The notes beneath the pieces are model-generated. The model was given only the letters and a program-made list of their open reading frames with translations. It did not search any database and had not been told where the DNA came from. This document shows, in pieces, positions 9,819 to 21,895 of a DNA stretch of 28,194 nt (position 1 is the stretch's first letter; each line of letters starts with the position of its first letter). Source of the DNA: Euplotes aediculatus (taxonomy: Eukaryota; Ciliophora; Spirotrichea; Euplotida; Euplotidae); the NCBI GenBank assembly GCA_030463445.1, contig JAQGFW010002858.1:1-28194 (forward strand), written 5' to 3'. Made by a program: the position numbers and the translations under genes.

Positions 9819-11778
9819 CTCTTCGAGTGATACATTTACTCTGGTGAAAAGTGATGAATATTATAATAGATTTAATAATTCAAAATGACACTTTGAATCT
9901 TATGGTCGCAATGCAATACCATATGCTCACAGAGAGCTTTTGATTGAATACATTCAGGTAAAAAATAATATGCATGATTACTTAAATATATAATTTAAGT
10001 GAGATTAATGAGATAAGCTTTTGAATTTAAAATATAAAATTATAGAAATCGTTGATTTTTATTTGTCATTATGAAAGGAAAGCATTTTATAATTGTTAAG
10101 ATTTACAATATTATTTGTATATAAACTTGAGTATTAAAATCTTGTAACACAAAATGCTGCATCTAATTTGTTTAAGTACTGCTACCCGAACATTCAAAAT
10201 ATCGGTCAATTTCTCAAGGTTATACCAAAAATAATATTTAAAAAATTTTGCAAGAAAAGAGTAAGTAAAGATGCTAACACTTAAAGAAATTTAAAAACAC
10301 AAAATGTGGCTGAACAAACAAATGTAATAATGATCTTTCCTTCGCTGCTTATTTGCTTTTAGGAATATGTGATTTCCACTATTACATTAAAAAAGATATG
10401 AATGATGAGTATGATAAATGAGAAACTGAGTAAGCAATTAATCATCACTATCATTTAGAAATTGTATTTTGATCATTATGGAAGCCAGGAAATTTGGTAA
10501 ACAATTTACTTTAGCCATAATCATCTATTAATAGAATGAGTGAAAATGCAGAAATTTTTTGAAAATTTAGTTTTCAACGAATATTGCGAGAATTTGGAAG
10601 AAATAAATGAACATTTTATTGAATTTTTGAAAGAGAATGTTGATGTTTTATATAACAATGAATATAAGAAATTGAAGTTAATTCCATGAAGATTGAAACT
10701 TGATCATAATACAGTCCAAATTATGTTTGTTTACGACAAAAGCCTCAATAGAAATTCTGATTTTTTAAAGTAAGAATAAATTTATTAACGAATCTTTATT
10801 TCAATATTTGAAAAATACATTCAGTAAAAAGTTGTACTTTGTTAAATCAAGCTTAGTTCTTCAACTTATCTAAAGGACAGCAGCTTTGAAAATTTGCATT
10901 TTATAAATTTTCCTTATGGTTAAAATTTATCATTCAAAATAATTAACCATTTACCGTACCATAAGTCCAGGATTCATATTTTCGTGGCTATAAAAGCCAT
11001 CTATGTATAATAATCTGAAGAGAAGATAAGTAGAATTTTTGTCGTTTCAAATAAGGTTAATTAAATTTAAATGCTACTCATATTTATTTTATGTTTACTG
11101 TGAGTAAAGGTTTGTAAACTCTTATTAACTTGTGGTTCAAATCAACATATGTTTAGGGATGCTATCAGAAGCAAGTACACTGAATTTAAAAATCAAGATA
11201 GAGTCTGTGTATATTATTCGAATTTGATAGACAAAAAGAATATGCTGAAGGTAAAATAAATAAATTTATTTCCATACTAAGAGTGAGTTTAATAGATGGT
11301 TGCTTTGTAAATATAAATTATGTTTATGCTGATTATTACAAAGATATATACTTGAAAGACAATATAATCATGCTGAATATATAGGACTTCTTTCAAACTA
11401 ATGACGATGGAAAGGTACTTGAAAGTTTAAAGCCATATTTCGGCATTATTTGGTTTGGTAAGTATTAAAAACTCCTTCTTTTCATTATTACAAATCAAAA
11501 TATATTATTCATTTGCTGATTAATAAGCAATATCGATGAGTTGATTTACAATTTTATGCAAATCTGGCAACTTCTTTACTTACTTTTCCAATAATATAGA
11601 ACCAACAGAAAATGAATGAATTATTGGAACCATGAATAGGTTTTTAAAGGATGAATTTGAAGAAAAAACTAAAAGAGATTTAGAGGTAAATATATTTATC
11701 TTAAAATATGATAATTTATATCTGATAAAAATTAAAATAAAATAGATTATTTATTTTATATTAAATTATGATTTTTAA
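9819..11778 (+). CDS. Unrecognised multi-exon protein
   Basis: Exons chained by phase: 9819-9957, 10046-10094, 10177-10218, 10255-10260 (6-nt micro-exon, doubtful), 10363-10429, 10459-10496, 10535-10769, 10832-10918, 10966-11029, 11157-11250, 11296-11457, 11600-11685, 11746-11778 (TAA 11776). Several donors are GTTNNN rather than GTAAG. Coding-rich segments include YGRNAIPYAHRELLIEYI, DFHYYIKKDMNDEYDKCETE, SYFRGYKSHLCIII and ENECIIGTMNRFLKDEF; in-frame TGA codons occur in most exons. Three +1 shifts are needed (GCT-TAG 10854, TTG-TAA 11308, AAC-TAA 11399); the last two together restore the frame demanded by the splice junctions. From the ATG at 10546 the model is 248 codons plus stop and divides exactly by three; the true start lies upstream of 9819 and was not found. 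No family recognised; the ENECxxGTMNRxLK segment loosely recalls transposase C-termini but lacks support. Confidence 0.5.
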
Positions 11779-14023
11779 TACATAAAATACTTAAAATAAG
11801 TGGATTAGAAAGAATATAATAAAATACAATTAATTAGCTTGTTAGAAATGAGCAATTCATTAATTCTGTGAAATTAATCAAGTTTTTCTATATTATTTGT
11901 AATCTTATGCTTTTATTATTTTAATCTTTTAATATATGATTAAACTGAGTAAACTATAAAGTATAATAGAAAAGGAGATTAACTCATTACTTACTCCATT
12001 TTACTTATTTGTTTAATATTAAAGCATAATTTCCTTCTATATTTAAATTCTTGATTTAATAATTCACTTAAACTAAATCTCATAGTTTCGCCTATCAAGA
12101 TTTTACAAAGTCTTCGTTATTCTTATATTACTGTTTATTAGAGATTAAATTAAAGTTTGTAAATTGGGACACATTTAGTTATTCCAGGACAAAGCATTAT
12201 TATTTCACTTAAGCATATTTATAAATTTATTCTCAAAAACTAAAATTCGTTTATTTTGCTTTCTAATCAAATAAGTAGAAAAAGAGCTTTTAAAGCTCGA
12301 ATGTCTAAACTATATTTTGAGATTAAACTTTACTTGCATTTCACAATCAACGATACGTTAATTTTAATTAATGAAATCATAAGTTCTACCGACTTCAGAA
12401 TATTCAACATTCAGTACATAAATCGAAACCAAGTTAATTTGAAAATATTAACCAAAATTTTTCTAAATTGTTTCAATTAGAAAATCTCTTAAATACATAA
12501 TTTTATCTCCCTTTTTATGTATTTAATTATTATTATTTTTGCAATGCAATAAATTTACTTTATAATAAATTATATATCTATTTCTTCTTTGATTTTTATT
12601 TTACTATTTTGATTTTTTTTATTATCAATAATTGATTCCCTAAGTTCTAAATTGAATTAAGATGTAATAAATGATCTATTTATTAAATCGACTAAATCTT
12701 TTTTTAATAAGTTAGCTTGCATTGTTTTATGAATAGAACAATTAAATGAAAATTAAAGTAGATTAAAAAAAATCATCAGATATCCTCTTAATAACTCTTA
12801 AACTTCTCAGTATTTAGTTTTCCTTTAAGCAATTAAAAAACTATAATTGTTGCTGATGTAAATTTTTCCAAGTGAATTGTATTTAAAGTTTGCATTATTC
12901 TTTTGATTGCATACCTTCATTCGAATCAATACTTTTATGACGAGCATCTCATCCAGCAAATAGCATTTAAATCGAGTAAACTTGATTATCCCAGTTTCAA
13001 AACATCTTCTTTTTTGATTTTATTTAAATTAGTGTAAATTTTAATTATGAGTTGGAAAACAATGCGAATATACAAATCGTCTGTTTATAATTATGAGGAA
13101 TTAAATAAAACTATTATTTTAATTAATAAGCGAATTAAGAATGCAGTTTTTACTTAAAATCTTTATAATTGTGCAAGTGATAGTTTTATTTTAGAGCTAT
13201 TTCTAGCTTTTAGAACTTTTTAATTTTTAAGTTATACTGTAAACTCTTTATCTACGCTTCGAACAACAAATTTTTTGAAAATTCATTAGTTAAGTACGAC
13301 AAAGGATATTATACATTAACAAGCAAAGTGGTTAAAATATATCTAAATTTCATTACAACTTTTTTCAAAATCTTTACTATTATGTAAAAAATTCAGTGAG
13401 TGATAAAAAGAAGGAATCATAAAATTAATAATCTCAAGTAATACAATTTTATACTTTGCAAAAAATTTAATTATTTTAAGCATGAATTTTGATTATGAAC
13501 AACTATAAGCTAGTTTATGTATGCTATCTCTGATCTTCTTTATTGCTTTTCTAATTAATCTCAAATTTATGTGATTGTTGTTTTTGAATGCATTTATTGC
13601 ATGAAAGTGAATGCAACATATTGCACTAATACTTTGATCTTCACAAATTTAAAATGATAAATAAACAGATTTTTAAAAATAATTTTAGTATGTTCGGAAA
13701 AGGGAAACGTTGGAAATAATTTACGGTATTGAAGTAATATAAAATTTTAAATTTTTGTATTGGGAGCTTAAATATTTTAAGAGCAGAATTGGTCTAGATT
13801 TTATCAAAGATGTGATTTTGAAATAGCTTTGCAATATTTTTAATCGAAATTTATTGAACAATTAACCTTTATTTTGAATGTGTCTTTATTTGAGATTGAT
13901 TTCTGGTTTCCTTTCCTTTATTTATGTCCTATTTTAATTTAATATATTTTGGATTTTCTTAATTCAGAATGAATTTTGGTTTGGTTGTATGTTATTATAA
14001 CTAATATTTTATAGAATTTAATA
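11779..14023. other. 2.2-kb AT-rich intergenic region
   Basis: Long AT-rich spacer. An open frame at 12256-12480 (+) has a composition expected of translated AT-rich DNA and lacks a purine-first pattern, so it is not called. No RNA gene or repeat was seen. Confidence 0.5.
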
Positions 14024-14894
14024 ATGATTCAAATCAAAATTGTTGAGGATTGTTCCGTAATATATGATGAAATGATCGAACAAGTTTTCTTAAGAAACGC
14101 AAAGTAAGTTATTGTATCACAAAAAGTACATACTTATCTAACTTAAATAGATTCGTTCATCCAATTTATAAGTGAAGTAACCCAGCATTCAATTTATCAT
14201 TCAAGTTAGCTTCAAAGTCTTTATTCTTAACAACACTCGACCAAGAACAGAAAGTAAACGTCCATACAGTGAAAAAGGGTTGGTTAAATTAATCTAACAC
14301 TTTGCAGAAATGATTTCAAAATTAAAAAACATCTTCAGTGATATATGTACCCTCAAAGTTTCTTATATGTTCCCAATTGAAAATGTAAACGAGTACAAAG
14401 CAGAGATTTGAAGAATAAATAAATGCAGTACGTTTAAGATCATGGTTGTTTTGATAATAATATTTACCTAAAGAAATGAACATTGTTTATTCAGAAGAAA
14501 TTAACACTGAGTAAGATTTTGCTATAGTTATATTATTTATTTCTTTTGTTTTTGTTTTACATTCAAATTTAGATGAGATTTTTCATGGATTCAACTCAAT
14601 GAAGAAGATACACCAAAATGGATTAGAAAGCAATATGAGCTAATTAACTATTCATTCTATTTTCCTTCATCAGATGGAAGTAAGACTTATAATTAAATTA
14701 AACAATATGCTTTCACTTTTATATTTAGTCATTTTTATTGTAGTCGTAGATCAATATGTAAATAAAGAAAGTAATTAATTTAATTATAAAATGAATTACT
14801 ATTAAAATTTTACATTTTTAATTCAGCTTATTATTTCTTCTATTGTGAAGCTATAAATTACATTTATAATCACAAATATTATTACAATTATTAA
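14024..14894 (+). CDS. Unrecognised 208-residue protein
   Basis: Exons 14024-14103, 14151-14278, 14308-14510, 14573-14679, 14729-14770, 14827-14894. The total is 627 nt after omitting one base, i.e. 208 codons plus TAA. It starts MIQIKIVEDCSVIYDEMIEQ; later segments include SYMFPIENVNEYKAEI, FKIMVVLIIIF (hydrophobic, possibly membrane-buried) and SWIQLNEEDTPKWIRKQYEL. TGA is used as sense in exons 3 and 4. Intron 2 (14279-14307, 29 nt) uses a GTTGGT donor. A +1 shift is required at ACC-TAA (14469-14471): the exon before and the exon after both read cleanly only in the shifted frame, and the GA|A junction at 14510/14573 agrees with it. After the stop, WKHEHNYNKHEE would continue in the same frame, so the end may be further right. 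Function unknown. Confidence 0.6.
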
Positions 14895-15311
14895 TGGAAG
14901 CACGAGCATAATTATAATAAGCATGAAGAATAAATAAAAAGGAGAATAAAAATAAAACTAGTAATTCAAAGAACTATATGTTTATTGCAAATATGTTGAA
15001 ATTTGGTATTTGAAATTAAAGTTTAGCAACTCTTTCATATCTCTTCAATAATTTGTTTCTGTCTTGTATTAAATCTTCTAAAAAATGAATTATATCTTAA
15101 TTTAATTATGATAGATATACAATTTTTATCATAGAAATTTTTTATCTTTCTATTATTTCTTTTTGTTTTTGTTTTTTTTATTTAAATAAATATTAAGCAA
15201 ATTAGAATATAGAGTATTCATCGTTATGTGAGTATAGTTATATAACATTCTTGATAAATTTATTTCAAACTATCAGACAATATATTCTTGTCTGCAAATA
15301 TTTTACAAATT
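14895..15311. other. AT-rich spacer
   Basis: Poly-T/poly-A-rich DNA between two plus-strand genes, with no exon or repeat recognised. It probably holds the 3' flank of the gene ending at 14894 and the promoter of the next. Confidence 0.5.
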
Positions 15312-15774
15312 ATGATTTCATTTTGCTTTTTAGTAAAATCTTATTAGATATTACGGAAAGTATTTTCACTTACAGTCTGCTTATTTTTCTAAGATTCGAA
15401 AAGAATTTAAACAAATAAAATGCTGAGATAATGATATCGAAGAAGACACAGAAACTTGCAATGATAGTAACATGTTGAGATCAATTGTAACGAGTTTTAT
15501 ATTTGTCATAAATAATATTCAAAAATCTTATTATTTCAAACTTCAGATATTCTAGACTTTTATGATATTTCGATTATTGGCTAGATTTTAATTTTACTAT
15601 TACATACACTTTCTTTATATAAAATTAGAGGATTTAGTAATGAACTTAAATCCATATTTAAGGTTTTGATTAAAAATAATATCTGCTTAATGAAGATAAC
15701 ATCAAAATAAATGCATTTTATTTGTCCGCTTCATAAATTTTCTTAAAAATCAGTATGTTTATAATTGATATTAA
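15312..15774 (+). CDS. Small protein with hydrophobic N-terminus
   Basis: ATG 15312 opens MISFCFLVKSY, hydrophobic enough for a signal or anchor, then YYGKYFHLQSAYFSKIRKEF and an acidic stretch (DNDIEEDTETCND). The first exon ends at 15486 (GTAACG donor) and the second is 15547-15774. To read through, four +1 shifts are needed: TAT-TAG (15345), TTC-TAG (15553), ATA-TAA (15620) and AAA-TAA (15708), the last being the classical Euplotes slippery site. With these the model is 132 codons plus TAA and divides by three. Downstream segments SNELKSIFKVLIKNN and CILFVRFINFLKNQ support the shifted frames. Four shifts in so short a gene is suspicious: decay is the alternative. No family recognised. Confidence 0.4.
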
Positions 15775-16179
15775 GTCTTATTAAGATTTTAATGAAAAGC
15801 TTTTGATTAAATGAAATGATATTAATACATAATAATTAAAATATCTACTTTAAATTAGAAAAAACTTTTATTTTATAATTTGTCTAATCTTGAATTATTT
15901 AGAAACTAATTTCAATCAAAAACTAACGAATGAAGACTCAAAGGTAATAGTTCACTATATAGATTTCTTTTCTATTTGAACATTATTGTTGTAACTTCAA
16001 TAAATTTTATAAATCATAAACTTAATATTCCTTATACCAATAGTTGATGAACTTAAACAATTATAGAGGAACAAACTAAATTAAATAATCGAACTAAGAT
16101 AGTAATTAGACTAATTAGGAGTTAATTTCACAGCTACTCATTGCTTTCTTTACCCTACACGAATACTTACATTTTTCAT
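15775..16179. other. AT-rich spacer, no clear gene
   Basis: Between the small plus-strand gene and the stop-riddled minus-strand block. Short open segments occur but none links by splice phase to a neighbour. Confidence 0.4.
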
Positions 16180-17379
16180 ACTTTTATGTATCCAATTTTA
16201 ATAATTTTGGTAAGATCCAATCGCCAAAAACTAGCATTTATAAAATGATTATTACTTCTATATTTAGTCTCTGAGACTAGGTATAAGATGCGATAAACAT
16301 CTTCCGAAAACTGAATAGGCTTTTAATTTGTTGCTAATTTTTGAACCATCACAGCTACTTCTATCAATGGATTAAAAGATCTGTGCTAAATCTCGTTAAA
16401 GAACTCTACATACCTCTAATGTACTTTTAGTAGAACGACTAGATCTCATAATATCACTTTTTATCTTACACACTCTGAAGAGCAGGATTAATATTATCTT
16501 TTAAGTTACCAAAAATGAAATTTCATACGTTGCCTACTATCGCAATTGTTTGTTTTAGTATTCGGTTATTCAAAGCTCATTCAGTTTTATCAGTATCATC
16601 ATAAGTGATTTTGATTGTCTATGCATCCCTATAAAGATCGAGTTAAACAATGCTTCTTGTGAAGTTGAATACACAATTAAATTAATTTATATTGATGTCT
16701 ATTTCATTGTGTCTCTTTTTTGTATCAATCGGTGCTCAAACATATGTCCTTCGTGAAGAAAACTCAACTTCTAAAATTCTGCCTCCTCAATTATTTAATA
16801 TTTAATTGTAAGCTAATTAGGATGCAAATATGATTTATTTTAACTGAGTTTTAGACTGTTACTTATCAATACTCTTGCTTAGAATGGATTTTGCTCTTCA
16901 CGAATAACGAAAGTTGCATTAGTGAGGAGTTTCATTTTTAATAAAACATTTTCACGGAGTATTGGTTTATTGTACCGTAATGTACCATAGTATTCAGTTT
17001 GATAATTTGTGATCCTTCTGGTTAACTCTGTTTAATTTGTATTTGCTGTCAAAGATAGCAGAAATCAGAGTTATATGTAATTGAAATCTCCAATTTCTTT
17101 AGATATTGTGTTTACCTCCTGTACAACAATAATTCCTGAGTTCGATTATTCCAAATACAAATTCTTAACATTGTGTGCTATTTTCCTTAAAATGCAGCTT
17201 GTGACAATATCGTTGGTACTAAAAAATTGAGTGTTCTATTTCTTGCGCTCAGTGGGTTATTTTAAAATTCCTGAATTTCAAGAATATTCTCTGCTGTCAG
17301 AATTTTTCTCATGAAATTCGTATTTATCCAAAGATGTTTACGAATGAATATAGTTACTCCTACCAAATAGACGTGGCAT
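16180..17379 (-). pseudogene. Protein-derived region riddled with TAA/TAG codons
   Basis: On the minus strand, from ATG 17379, one frame reads MPRLFGRSNYIHS, then NDIVTSCILRKIAHN, SGIIVVQEVNTISKEIGDF, RRITNYQTEYYGTLRYN and NATFVIREEQNP. Purine-first codons are frequent, yet the frame is crossed by many TAA/TAG and only a few TGA. Near 16373-16190 a second frame is the better one (NPLIEVAVMVQKLATN, TAA, KPIQFSEDVYRILYLVSE). Several stops fall where Gln would read well, the pattern of genes from ciliates in which TAA/TAG mean Gln, or of CAA/CAG decay by C-to-T change. I cannot name the family; the second segment loosely resembles the N-terminal part of harbinger-like transposases. Because nearly any frame looks open if stops are ignored, the frame choice is weak. 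Confidence 0.4.
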
Positions 17380-19302
17380 TTATGAATGGATCATAATTGA
17401 AAAACTAATCAAATTCCCAAAAAATGTTGAAGAAAAATAATTATGAAAAGTTTATTCAACTTTTAAATGAAAAGAGTAAGTTTAAATAATGATTTTTTAT
17501 AATAAATTACATTAACTGTTAAATTTATTAAAATTATATTTATATGTATCCTTGATTATATGGAGATTATAAATGTAGATGATTACTATTAATTAATACA
17601 ATTATAGTAAAAATATATTGTTTATAAGTATGTGAATACAATTTTTTTAAATAATATTGACTTAATTACTCCTCTGATTTCAAGAAGAAATTTTTTTAAT
17701 TGATCCTATTGAAGTACTAAGTCTATCTATATAACACGCATAGTTTAATATTTTAATGAATCTACAGTAGTTTAGTGTTAGACTCTAACAATTGCAAACC
17801 TAAAAATTCATACAATTGATATTCAAATACTCAAGAAAATTTAAGAGAAGTCTCTAAATTGAAAATTATCATTTGAACCCAACAATGATATGGCCTTTGT
17901 TTTAAGTAAATAAGATTGCTATTTCAATTTAACTTTTTTCATATAAAAATATTTGAAATTTTCAAACAACTTAGCGGAAAAATAAATACAAAGAAATATG
18001 AGTATAAAATATTGAAAGTTAGTTTTACTCTTTGTCATGTTAATTGATATTATGTTAAAAGATACTGGTAGTCAAATAATATTCAAAGTACAAAAATGTG
18101 ACTTAATTAATGTTCAATTGTAATGCTCAATAGAAAAGAAATGCATCACTGAACATATTTACTTAAAAGTTATACAAATCTACATTATTTATCTCAATAC
18201 TTAGTTAGCAATTTATTTATTAAAACTTTTTTATTAGCATAATTTCTTGCTCTATACTTTTAATATTACCAATAACAACTATATTTAATTTTAGTAAAAT
18301 AATTTGTAATATTGAACAAACCGAGTTGAATATTTAAGATTTTAAAATTAATACTTATGAGAAAAAATATTATTATGACCTTAAGAATTAAAATACAAAA
18401 TGTATCAAACTTGGTGTCTAATTTATTTAATTTTATTATCTAAAATGATTTGGCACAGTAATTTTTACACAAAAATTAGGAGAACATAAATTTATATTTA
18501 AAAATTAAATTCTCTTTAAAAGACATTTATTGAATATTAATTCTTGTATTCAATTTAATTTAGAAAATTTTTGCTCTAATCTACAAAATTTTAATGCATA
18601 TTTTTAAATCTCGAGTAAAACTTTCGTGTTGGATGCTGAAATTTGGTATTCGATATGATTAAAAAAACAAATGACTGATAACCTCCTAAAGTTTATTTAA
18701 TTTGATAAGTGCAAGAAAGATACCAAGTTGAAACAATTTTTCTTTAAGTTTATATATTAAATGGATTTAAATATATCAATAAAATTATGGATTATTTTTG
18801 CAAGGTACGGATAATTCCATAAAATGATTAAAAAAGCAGAATCAATCCTTTGTGCCTTATCAATACACAACTATACATAGTATTCATAATTTACTTCAAA
18901 TTGATAACAGAGAAAAAATTATGATAGTTTTATAAATCAGAGTGTTAGTAATGAAGAAAATGATACAAATTTAACTTTGAACCAATATTATCCTTTTAAT
19001 CTTTCAAAATATTGTCATAAGCTTTAGAAAGCGTTCTTTGCCTAGTTTTGCTAAATGCCTAGGTTCACCTTGGCACTGTGGGTGAGAAGGAGCACTAAGT
19101 GCATTCTCAACTTTTATATTTACAAATAAGTTGATAATTAATTATTCCAGTAATGAAAAGATAAAAAGGAATATGTGTAAAATAAAGAACCCAATTAAAA
19201 AACCGCTCCATAAAAAGTCTTATATTTTTGGTTGATAAGATAAATATTATTGATTTTAATGTTTTTATTTTATTAAAAGCTTATATTTATTTGTGAATCT
19301 CA
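17380..19302. other. Long AT-rich region, no gene seen
   Basis: About 1.9 kb of strongly AT-rich DNA with frequent stops in all six frames. A GC-richer patch at 19030-19090 (CCTAGTTTTGCTAAATGCCT, CCTTGGCACTGTGGGTGAGA) stands out but forms no exon, tRNA fold or repeat that I can recognise. Confidence 0.5.
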
Positions 19303-19679
19303 TGCAATCTCTTTTACAGTGCAGCTTGATGAATGCAAAATCTCAACTTTACTGTGTCTGCTTTGTTTGGCTTCTACTTCAATTTTCATTCTGAGACTGG
19401 CCGGCAGTTCTTCTGCAGTCTCGATTTGCAGTCTTTTCTCTCTTTCATAAGATAAGTGTTCAATTCGTCATTTTGAGAATTATCAATCCTCTGAGTTACG
19501 ATCCGAGCTAAAGACTGGGACCTCAATGAAAATTGTCTACCGTCTGCCGCAAATTTTATGCTGCATTGGTTGGCTCAGTATTGCGTCTATTTCTCGTTTG
19601 TCTGCAGTTTCTGAGTCTTGTCGGCTTCATAATCTTTGAACGAGCTGCTGACTGCTTCGCGTCTCAGAACGAAAAGCAT
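19303..19679 (-). pseudogene. GC-richer island with old coding sequence
   Basis: This patch is far richer in G and C than the rest of the chromosome. On the minus strand from ATG 19679 a frame reads LRREAVSSSFKDYEADKTQK before TAG. From 19449 another frame, open without TAA/TAG for over 50 codons, gives YEREKRLQIETAEELP, SLRMKIEVEAK and HSKVEILHSSSCTVKEIA. The LPxSLRMKI string recalls the linker before the cyclic-nucleotide-binding domain of CNG/HCN-type channels, but this is one short motif only. The frames cannot be joined by an obvious intron. The different composition suggests another origin (a different element, or transferred DNA) or stronger past selection. Confidence 0.35.
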
Positions 19680-20040
19680 TTTATCGTTTAAACATAACAG
19701 ACTCTAATTTTTGATAATAAATTTGCTATGCTCTATTTTTGCACACCATTGTATCAAATTATAAAGTACTATCCAAAATACCAATGTGACTTCAATCAAT
19801 CGATTACATGCTATGAAAGATAGCAAATTTTATTTAAATTCTACAAATGTGCATTTTGATTAGTAAATTCAAACAAAATAATTTGTACTAATAAATTAAT
19901 AGAAACAATCATCATACGAGTTCAGAGAATAAAGTTCAAATTTGGACTACTGTTTTACTTTTGCAGTTTAATAGCTATAATAATGAGAAACTAAATTATA
20001 TAATATTTATATTAACTACTATTTTATAGAAAAAGAAATT

Positions 20041-20949
20041 ATGGATAACTTCTTGTTTTTATATTTCAAGCCTGACGATGAACATATTGCAATTAAAGGA
20101 TTAGAAAGTGAGATAAACAACTTTTCAAAGAAAAATAAGAGACAAAAATATTATGAACTTCAGCTTTATGGACTAACTAACGACTTTAATAAAATCCAGA
20201 CCTCAGTTCAATCAATTGCAATAACTCCAGAGTTTATTAATTTGATTAAAGATTTTCCATCGGTACTTTATAGTCGATATACTATGAGCAACATTAAGAA
20301 GATTAGCATGAAAAAGGTTTTGAGTCTTGATGGAGATGATTTTTATAAACAAGATAAATTCACACATGAAATAGTAAACGGGACAATTGGATGGTTTATA
20401 GCATTATGTGCAGAAGCTAATTGGAATCTGGTAAAACTTTGTACAACATCCTTGAGAATTCTAAAAGTTATACTGCTTAAGTATTTTTTAAAAATTTATA
20501 AAAATATTTTATGGAATAGAAAAGATTTCTAACAAACAATTTTATTACTTTATCAAAAAAATCACAAAATATATTTAATTGCACCTCCTCAATGAATTCA
20601 TTAAATTAGAGTTGCTCAAGGATAAACATTTTTAGATATTATGAACAATATGTAAATATATTCAAATAATATTTAATAAATTTATATAGACAAATAATGG
20701 AGATGACATTAATAAGACTCAGAATAATTTCATTTCAATTGATTTCATCAACTTTATTGAAAATATTTTTTCTTTCAAAGCTCGAAAATAATGATCCATT
20801 AATAGCTGAATTTGAAAAGTTTGAAGATCATGATAAATACATTTGGATTATTGAAAAAGAAGGTATATTTATATTTTAGAATTAGTTAAATTGAATACTG
20901 TTTAGATTACTCTCAGAAAATATTAGATTTCCAATCTAATACTTGATAA
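20041..20949 (+). CDS. 201-residue protein with an AAA-TAA frameshift
   Basis: Exons 20041-20430, 20690-20862 and 20906-20949, joined in phase; the introns are 259 and 43 nt. The first exon gives 130 clean codons (MDNFLFLYFKPDDEH; YYELQLYGLTNDF; SVLYSRYTMSNIKKISMKK) with Gln always CAA/CAG. The second exon reads TNNGDDINKTQNNF...FKARK and meets TAA directly after AAA (AAA 20786-20788, TAA 20789-20791). Shifting +1 there gives NDPLIAEFEKFEDHDKYIWI, plainly coding, and the right phase for the third exon. AAA-TAA is the best documented Euplotes +1 site. The end is TGA (Cys) then TAA. The start could lie in an earlier exon because an AG precedes the ATG by 11 nt. A mixed alpha/beta soluble protein seems likely; family not recognised. 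Confidence 0.75.
20786..20791 (+). promoter_or_regulatory. Programmed +1 frameshift site AAA-TAA
   Basis: The zero frame is open for 33 codons before this site and closed after it; the +1 frame is open for 24 codons after it up to a good donor. In Euplotes, ribosomes are known to shift +1 at AAA followed by TAA or TAG instead of terminating. Confidence 0.8.
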
Positions 20950-21895
20950 TATTTTTCATTTTTATCTGTTTAAATTTATTAAACTATCATACTTTTCCTT
21001 ATATTTTACTCTCCTTAAAAGAATTAAGATGAAATTTAATTTTAACTTAAATCTCAACTCTATAAAGATTAATCTTTAAGGGCAAACAAAATGTAGTCCT
21101 CACTTATATAGCAAGCAAAAATACTTGCTAAAAAATAGAAATGAATAAATTAAACACTTTAAATAACTTGGCTTTAAATTTATTTACCTCAAACATTACT
21201 GAATTATATTAAAAATAAAATGTTGCAAAATAATTCTTTCTTATAGACAAGGAATGTGAGATCATATTTTGAAATAAGCTAATCTACGAAATCGGTAAGA
21301 AAAACCTATAAACCAAAGAACCCTTTGTCTAAATCCTCATAATGACCAAATTTTCCAAAATTCGGTAGGGGAATGTTGAGCAAAAGGAATTTGTGCTTAA
21401 GAAAGGAAATCATATTCAGTAATTATACAAATACCAATTATATAATAGTACAAATCTATTTTTTATTTACACCACTTTGATAATTTAAATTATGCAATTC
21501 GATAATTAAGGCTTTACCTAATATATTCCCTTTGGTTATAATATTATTTAATATAGAATATAACTTCATGAAGCTGAAGCATCCCTTCATTAAAATTGAT
21601 TGACTAGATATTTCATATAAACAAAAGGAAAAAATGAAAATCAAAGAATGAAATAATCTTACTAATAAATCATTCAATATCTGATTTTTCGATAAGGAAA
21701 CAAATAAAGAGGTAACCAAATTGATAGTTTATAAAAATAAATATAAATTTTATAAAATCGAAATTCATAATTTTAATAATCAACTTAATAATTTTTAAGT
21801 TTCTTCACTATAATTAACATGAAATATCTCATAATATATTTTCTTTTAGGAAACTAATTCCATAAACTGGGTTATTAAATTTAATAAAAAATAAG
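20950..21895. other. Spacer between plus-strand genes
   Basis: Mostly AT-rich. A minus-strand open frame at 21456-21719 is hydrophobic-rich and lacks coding-type codon bias, so it is not called. The stretch 21290-21400 (CCAAAGAACCCTTTGTC and neighbours) is a little GC-richer without a consistent frame. Confidence 0.45.

Noticed and set aside
12256-12480. 74-codon plus-strand ORF
   Set aside because: Composition is that of translated AT-rich DNA (Ile, Asn, Leu, Phe), with no coding-type base pattern and no neighbouring exons.
16180-17379. P-type ATPase fragment
   Set aside because: The impression came from reading one frame with all stops ignored; no DKTGT, TGD or phosphatase motif is present.
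20697-20879. 60-codon ORF starting inside exon 2 of the 20-kb gene
   Set aside because: Its first part is a shadow frame of the exon before the AAA-TAA site; only its second part coincides with the shifted frame.
21456-21719. 87-codon minus-strand ORF
   Set aside because: Hydrophobic, AT-driven composition without purine-first codons; no partner exons.
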